From NCBI RefSeq assembly GCF_027596085.1, contig NW_026553830.1:1-64000 (forward strand): a DNA stretch of 64,000 bases, read 5' to 3'. The notes beneath the pieces are model-generated. The model did not search any database. It was given only the letters and a program-made list of their open reading frames with translations, and was not told the DNA's origin. The position numbers were made by a program, and so were the translations under genes. Shown piece by piece: positions 59,300-64,000 of the stretch. The DNA comes from Anoplopoma fimbria. Its lineage: Eukaryota; Chordata; Actinopteri; Perciformes; Anoplopomatidae. Within the stretch, counting starts at the first letter, position 1. Each line of letters opens with the position of its first letter.

Positions 59300-60392
59300 C
59301 AGGAGGTTGATGTGGTATAAGTTCGTCGGCTTCCGCCTCCCTGGCTGGCGGACCCGGTAGTTCACCTCGCCCACGCGTTCCACCACCTCGTAGGGCCCCT
59401 GCCACTTGGCCAGGAACCGGCACTCCGCCGTGGGGACCAGGACCAGGACCAGTTCCCCTGGCTGAAAGGTCCTCAGCTGGGCTCCTCGATTATAGACCCT
59501 CGCCTGGGCCTGCTGCGCTTGCTGGAGGTGCCCCCGGACGATGGGCCACACCCGGGCCATGCGGTCACGCACCTGCTCCACGTGGTCCACGGTGGTGCGG
59601 TGGGGGGACGGCTGGCTCTCCCAGGCCTCCTTGGCGATGTCCAGGATCCCGCGGGGCCTCCGCCCGTACAGCAGCTCAAAGGGGAGAACCCGGTGGACGC
59701 CTGGGGGACCTCCCGTACTGCGAACAGTACGTGGGGTAGCAGTTGGTCCCAGTTCTTCCCGTCGGCTTGCATGGCCTTCTTGAGCATCTGCTTCAGGGTT
59801 TTGTTGAAACGCTCGACCAGGCCGTCCGTCTGGGGGTGGTACACCGAGGTCCGGAGCTGCTTCACCTGCAGGAGCCTGAGGACCTCCTTCATCACCCGTG
59901 ACATGAAGCACGACCCCTGATCGGTGAGCACCTCCTTCGCTATCCCCACCCGGCTGAAGAGGAGCATGAGTTCACGGGCGACTGCCTTGGCGGTGGCGGC
60001 GCGCAGGGGAAGGGCCTCGGGGTACCGGGTGGCGTAGTCCACTAGCACCAGGATATAGCGGTGGCCCCGGCTGGTCTTGGGAAGGGGGCCCACGATGTCT
60101 AAGGCCAAACGCTCGAAGGGGGTCTCAATGATGGGCATGGGAATGAGGGGGTGTCTAGCGGTGGCCCGGGGGGCTACCCGCTGGCACTCGGGGCACCCCT
60201 GGCAGTGGCGCTCAACATCCCGCTTAACCCCGGCCAATAGAACCTGGCTAGGACCCGCTCCCGGGTCTTGTCCATGCCCAGGTGGGCCCCCAGGAGGTGG
60301 GTGTGGGCCATAAAAAGCACTTTACTGATGTAGGAACGGGGCACCACTAGCTGTTCCCTCACTCCCCCCTCCCCGGAGGCTACTCGATACAA
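59300..60392 (-). pseudogene. Integrase region, frameshifted
   Basis: The zinc-binding N-terminus (HTHLLGAHLGMDKTRERV, HCQGCPEC) is split by a break at a four-base C run (60228-60231). The catalytic core follows: LALDIVGPLPKTSRGHRY with the first Asp, VLTDQGSCF with the second, and HPQTDGLVERFNKTLK with the Glu. Another break at a four-base G run (59681-59684) moves the frame. It then reads ELLYGRRPRGI and the C-terminal GPY-type module (LAKWQGPYEVVERVGEVNY). It ends at about 59300 in NLYHINLLKQW. It would insert element cDNA into the genome. Confidence 0.88.
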
Positions 60393-60727
60393 CAGACCCC
60401 CTGGTGCTGAAGTGCGGGTGTGGTGTGTGACTCACCGAGTCTCGGGCCTGCCCGTCATGAACCAGGACGTGGCTCCAGGCGTGCTTGAGGGCCTCATCCT
60501 GGAGCTGAGCGGTGGCGAACTGGCCGGGTCGGGACGAGCCTTCCCCTCCCTCTGGTAAGAAGTCCGAAAACTCAGTAAGGGGGGAGCTCTCCGGGTCTTC
60601 CGGTGGGTCTGGTTGCTTGGAGGCTGTGAGGGTCTCCGGGGTGTCGGGGGTAGGTTCCGGTGTCTCGCTCCGGACGGGTCCTCTCGCCGTGCGCGCCGGG
60701 GTCCCCGGTGGGGAAGGTCCGTTCCCC

Positions 60728-62027
60728 TCAGATCCCTCGTCCTCCGCCGTCAGCTCTCCCGGGACGATGGACGCCGGGTGGCCCCGTAGGCCTGCCGAAC
60801 CCCCGCGTCCCTCTGCGGGGAGGGCCTCTCCAGCTCCGTAGCTCCCGCGTCGGGTCCCACAACCGGTGGAAAATCGGGCAGTCCCTCCCGATTAACACGG
60901 GGACCGGTAGGTGGGGGACAATCCCCGCCCGGATCGTGAATACACCGTGTGTGGTGCGGACTACCACGTGGCACGTGGGGTATATCCGGGTGTCCCCGTG
61001 GACGCAGGCCACCTCCATCGGGTCCCCTGCCTTCCCGCCCGCCAGGTCGGGGCGGAGGAGGGTAACCGCACTGCCGGTGTCCAAGAGGGCCTGCGTGTCC
61101 TGGTTCATCACCCGCACCGGGATGGTCGGACTACCCGACGTTCCCTGTGTCCAGCAGGTCGCCAACATGCACGTGTGGTCCGCCCTCGGGTCCGCGTACG
61201 CTGACGGCATCGACACATCATGTCCCCTCGGGCAATAGCGAGCGATGTGGCCGGGCTGGCCGCACCCAAAGCAGCGCCGCACCTCCCGGTTCTCCGGTAC
61301 TCCGCTCAGTGGGGTGACGCCGGGAGCCGGGTTGCCGATGGGGGTCCCCTCGGGGCTTGGCGGGTCTCGGCGCGCCGTGGGGCTGGGGCGGGTCTGGCGT
61401 CCAGGAGCTGGGCCACCTGCCAGTTCTCCAGCTGGAGGACCAGGTCGTCCACGGTGGCCGGATGATGGTGGGCCAGCACGCGGCGGGCGTCCGGCGGGAG
61501 TCTCCGCAGGGTGTGGTCGATAATCACCCGGTCGATCGGGCTGGGGCCCTCTCCCGCTGTCAGCCACCGCTTCACCAGCCGGCTGTGCTGGGCGATCTGG
61601 GTGCGCACAGCTCCCTGCGCGTCAAACCGCCAATCCTGCGCGCGCGTTGCGCGCGCGCCGCGAGGTTGTGGCCATAGTAGGCCAGTATGGCCTGTTTGAG
61701 CGCCGGATACTGGCGGGCGACGTCCGCCGGCAGGTCCTGGCTCGCCTGCTGGGCGGGTCCGGTGAGGAACGGCGTCACTATGTGCGCCCACTGCTCCTCT
61801 GGCCAGCCTTCCCTCTGTGCGGTCCGCTCGAAGACCTCGAGGTACGCCTCCACGTCGTCTTCCGGTCCCATCTTCGTGAGGCGGCTGGTCGGGGCGGCGG
61901 TCGGCGCAGCGCGGATGGCGTGCTGAGTCAGCCGCAGAACAGCTTCGCGGAGCAGGGCGAGGCTCTCGGTGGTCTCCCGCTGGTGTTGCTGGGCAGCCAA
62001 CGCTGCGGCTCCGTCCGGGTTCGGCAT
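60728..62027 (-). pseudogene. gag with zinc knuckle and protease region, frameshifted
   Basis: Starts at 62027 with MPNPDGAAALAAQQ. A capsid-like helical region follows (KMGPEDDVEAYLEVFERTA, then QREGWPEEQWAHIVTPFL). Near 61630-61670 a (CG)n tract breaks the frame, which continues as AQDWRFDAQGAVRTQI and LVKRWLTAGEGPSPIDRV. A second break near 61390 leads to the zinc knuckle CFGCGQPGHIARYC (61232-61273) and to ALLDTGSAVTLLRPDL (~61050-61085), the Asp protease motif. The gag product would package element RNA and the protease would cut the polyprotein. As written, no single frame makes it. Confidence 0.85.
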
Positions 62028-62078
62028 GGTGGGGTAGTAGTCGTGGGAACACTCAAAATGCCCGCATTCTCCACCATA

Positions 62079-62437
62079 TGTGGTATCCGGGAATGAAGAA
62101 TGCGCCGGGATTCCGAGAAAACACGAGGCAATGGTTTGTTTAAGCCGACTCCGGCGTTTATTTTAGTAATCAGACAGGACAAGGGTATGCTTGGGTCTCC
62201 GTGAGCCTCTAGCCTCTGCAGTCCATGCGTGTCTCTGCCTCCTCGCTCCATGCGTGTCTCTGCCTCTCTTATAGTGGCTCCGGGCCTTCCTCCTCCCAGC
62301 CGCCAGGTGTTCCCCATCCCGCTGATTGGGGGAAGGACCCGGTGCTCTCCGTCGCCGGCTGGTGGGTGGGGGTGGTACACCCGTCCTTCACGGTCCCACG
62401 GGACCGTTCAGGCCGAGGCTTCAGGGGCGGGATGCCA

Positions 62438-62439
<2 letters not shown>
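62079..62439 (-). repeat. 5' LTR of the Gmr1-type element
   Basis: 361 bp. On the minus strand it has a TATAAG box (plus 62268-62273) and an AATAAA signal (plus 62157-62162), and a short internal duplication of GCGTGTCTCTGCCTC. Element transcription would start here and run leftward. The primer-binding site should lie just left of 62079; I could not match it to a tRNA. Confidence 0.92.

Positions 62440-62478
<39 letters not shown>
62440..62478. repeat. (TA)n tract between the LTR and Tc1 copy 4
   Basis: About 19 TA units directly after the LTR end; the last TA serves as the Tc1 target. Confidence 0.95.
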
Positions 62479-62481
<3 letters not shown>

Positions 62482-64000
62482 TGGGGCAAAAAAGTATTTA
62501 GTCAGCCACCAATTGTGCAAGTTCTCCCACTTAAAAAGATGAGAGAGGCCTGTTTTTTCATCATAGGTATACCTAAACTATGAGAGACAGAATGAGAATT
62601 TTTTTTTTCCTGAAAATCACATTGTCTGATTTTTAAAGAATATATTTGCAAATTATGGTGGAAAATAAGTATTTGGTCAATAACAAAAGTTCATCTCAAT
62701 ACTTTGTTATATACCCTTTGTTGGCAATGACAGAGGTCAAACGTTTTCTGTAAGTCTTCACAAGCTTTTCACACACTGTTGCTGGTATTTTGGCCCAGTC
62801 CTCCATGCAGATCTCCTCTAGAGCAGTGATGTTTTGGGGCTGTCGCTGGGCAACACGGACTTTCAACTCCCTCCACAGATTTTCTATGGGGTTGAGATCT
62901 GGAGACTGGCTAGGCCACTCCAGGACCTTGAAATGCTTCTTACGAAGCCACTCCTTCGTTGCCCGGGCGGTGTGTTTGGGATCATTGTCATGCTGAAAGA
63001 CCCAGCCACGTTTCATCTTCAATGCCCTTGCTGATGGAAGGAGGTTTTCACTCAAAATCTCACGATACATGGCCCCATTCATTCTTTCCTTTACACGGAT
63101 CAGTCGTCCTGGTCCCCTTGCAGAAAAACAGCCTGATGTTTCCACCCCCATGCTTCACAGTAGGTATGGTGTTCTTTGGATGCAACTTGGCATTCTTTCT
63201 CCTCCAAACACGACGAGTTGAGTTTTTACCAAAAAGTTCTATTTTGGTTTCATCTGACCATATGACATTCTCCCAATCCTCTTCTGGATCATCCAAATGC
63301 TCTCTAGCAAACTTCAGACGGGCCTGGACATGTACTGGCTTAAGCAGGGGGACACGTCTGGCACTGCAGGATTTGAGTCCCTGGCGGCGTAGTGTGTTAC
63401 TGATGGTAGCCTTTGTTACTTTGGTCCCAGCTCTCTGCAGGTCATTCACTAGGTACCCCCGTGTGGTTCTGGGATTTTTGTTCACCGTTCTTGTGATCAT
63501 TTTGGCCCCACGGGGTGAGATCTTGCGTGGAGCCCCAGATCGAGGGAGATTATCAGTGGTCTTGTATGTCTTCCATTTTCTAATAATTGCTCCCACAGTT
63601 GATTTCTTCACACCAAGCTGCTTACCTATTGCAGATTCAGTCTTCCCAGCCTGGTGCAGGTCTACAATTTTGTTTCTGGTGTCCTTTGACAGCTCTTTGG
63701 TCTTGGCCATAGTGGAGTTTGGAGTGTGACTGTTTGAGGTTGTGGACAGGTGTCTTTTATACTGATAACAAGTTCAAACAGGTGCCATTAATACAGGTAA
63801 CGAGTGGAGGACAGAGGAGCCTCTTAAAGAAGAAGTTACAGGTCTGTGAGAGCCAGAAATCTTGCTTGTTTGTAGGTGACCAAATACTTATTTTACCGAG
63901 GAATTTACCAATTAATTCATTAAAAATCCTACAATGTGATTTCCTGGATTCTTTCCCCCATTCTGTCTCTCATAGTTGAAGTGTACCTATGATGAAAATT
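62479..64000 (-). mobile_element. Tc1-like element, copy 4, different subfamily, cut by the window end
   Basis: Begins CAGTGGGGCAAAAAAGTATT after TA. The ends differ from copies 1-3, so this is another Tc1 lineage. The right end lies beyond 64000: the last bases CCTATGATGAAAA repeat in reverse the motif near the left end (62557-62569), so only about 60 bp are missing. Confidence 0.9.
62696..63710 (-). pseudogene. Tc1 transposase (subfamily 2) with one frame break
   Basis: The start at 63710 reads [20 protein letters not shown], then [16 protein letters not shown], the helix-turn-helix pair. The first catalytic Asp is in [11 protein letters not shown]. The frame breaks near 63130-63150 just after KHGGGNI, where about eight bases appear to be missing relative to the family's MLWGC motif. 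The rest is open from 63151 to 62696: [16 protein letters not shown] (second Asp) and [15 protein letters not shown] (third acidic residue), ending KGYITKY. Protein length without the break would be about 340 residues, normal for Tc1. Confidence 0.9.

Larger units (their letters stand above)
57446..62439 (-). mobile_element. Gmr1-type Ty3/gypsy LTR retrotransposon (integrase before reverse transcriptase)
   Basis: A 4994-bp element with two LTRs (57446-57808 and 62079-62439) having TGTGG...CCACA tips. Read on the minus strand the order is gag, zinc knuckle, protease, integrase, reverse transcriptase, RNase H. Placing integrase first is the Ty1/copia-like order known for Gmr1-type Ty3/gypsy elements of fish and other deuterostomes. 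A polypurine tract abuts the 3' LTR at 57809-57822. The LTRs differ at about three positions, so insertion is recent, yet the coding frames carry many breaks. No matching target duplication is seen (GCTTG at left, CTATA at right). Confidence 0.88.

Noticed and set aside
57530..60392. Long plus-strand ORFs opposite the gypsy element (for example 57592-58209)
   Set aside because: They are antisense shadows of GC-rich pol sequence; the minus-strand frames match known domains.

Overview
This window is teleost (probably percomorph) nuclear DNA. Intron-split coding exons, Tc1, pogo and piggyBac-type DNA transposons, fish LINE families, LTR retrotransposons and (TGGA)n, (TA)n and (GGTT)n microsatellites all point that way; the species cannot be named from sequence alone.

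The only host gene I can identify firmly is HDAC11, on the + strand. Its last six coding exons lie at 3915-3957, 5393-5469, 7104-7166, 14232-14328, 17939-18116 and 21197-21445. Earlier exons must lie left of position 1. The visible exons carry the whole back half of the deacetylase core: the His-His pair, the zinc-binding Asp/His residues and the catalytic Tyr. The fifth visible exon is one base short in a C run, so it is out of frame as written.

From 1 to 21.4 kb the introns hold two Tc1 elements (one with an intact transposase ORF, one riddled with small deletions), LINE debris and dispersed repeats. From 21.4 to 57 kb the DNA is mostly gene-poor and repeat-rich. It contains a composite Tc1 that carries 332 bp copied from the flank of the second Tc1, a solo LTR with a 5-bp target duplication, a pogo/Tigger-type element with a gypsy fragment inside it, and a LINE tail nested in an older repeat with a 15-bp target duplication. 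Two weak exon-like stretches (36.1 and 48.2 kb) could belong to a downstream gene.

From 57.4 to 62.4 kb lies a minus-strand Ty3/gypsy element with near-identical LTRs. Its integrase lies before the reverse transcriptase, the order of the Gmr1-type elements of deuterostomes. It sits at the edge of a plus-strand LTR-element remnant. A (TA)n tract and a fourth, different Tc1 element fill 62.4-64.0 kb; that Tc1 runs off the end of the window.

Many frame breaks in otherwise young sequences are one-base changes in homopolymers, so part of the apparent decay may be assembly error.
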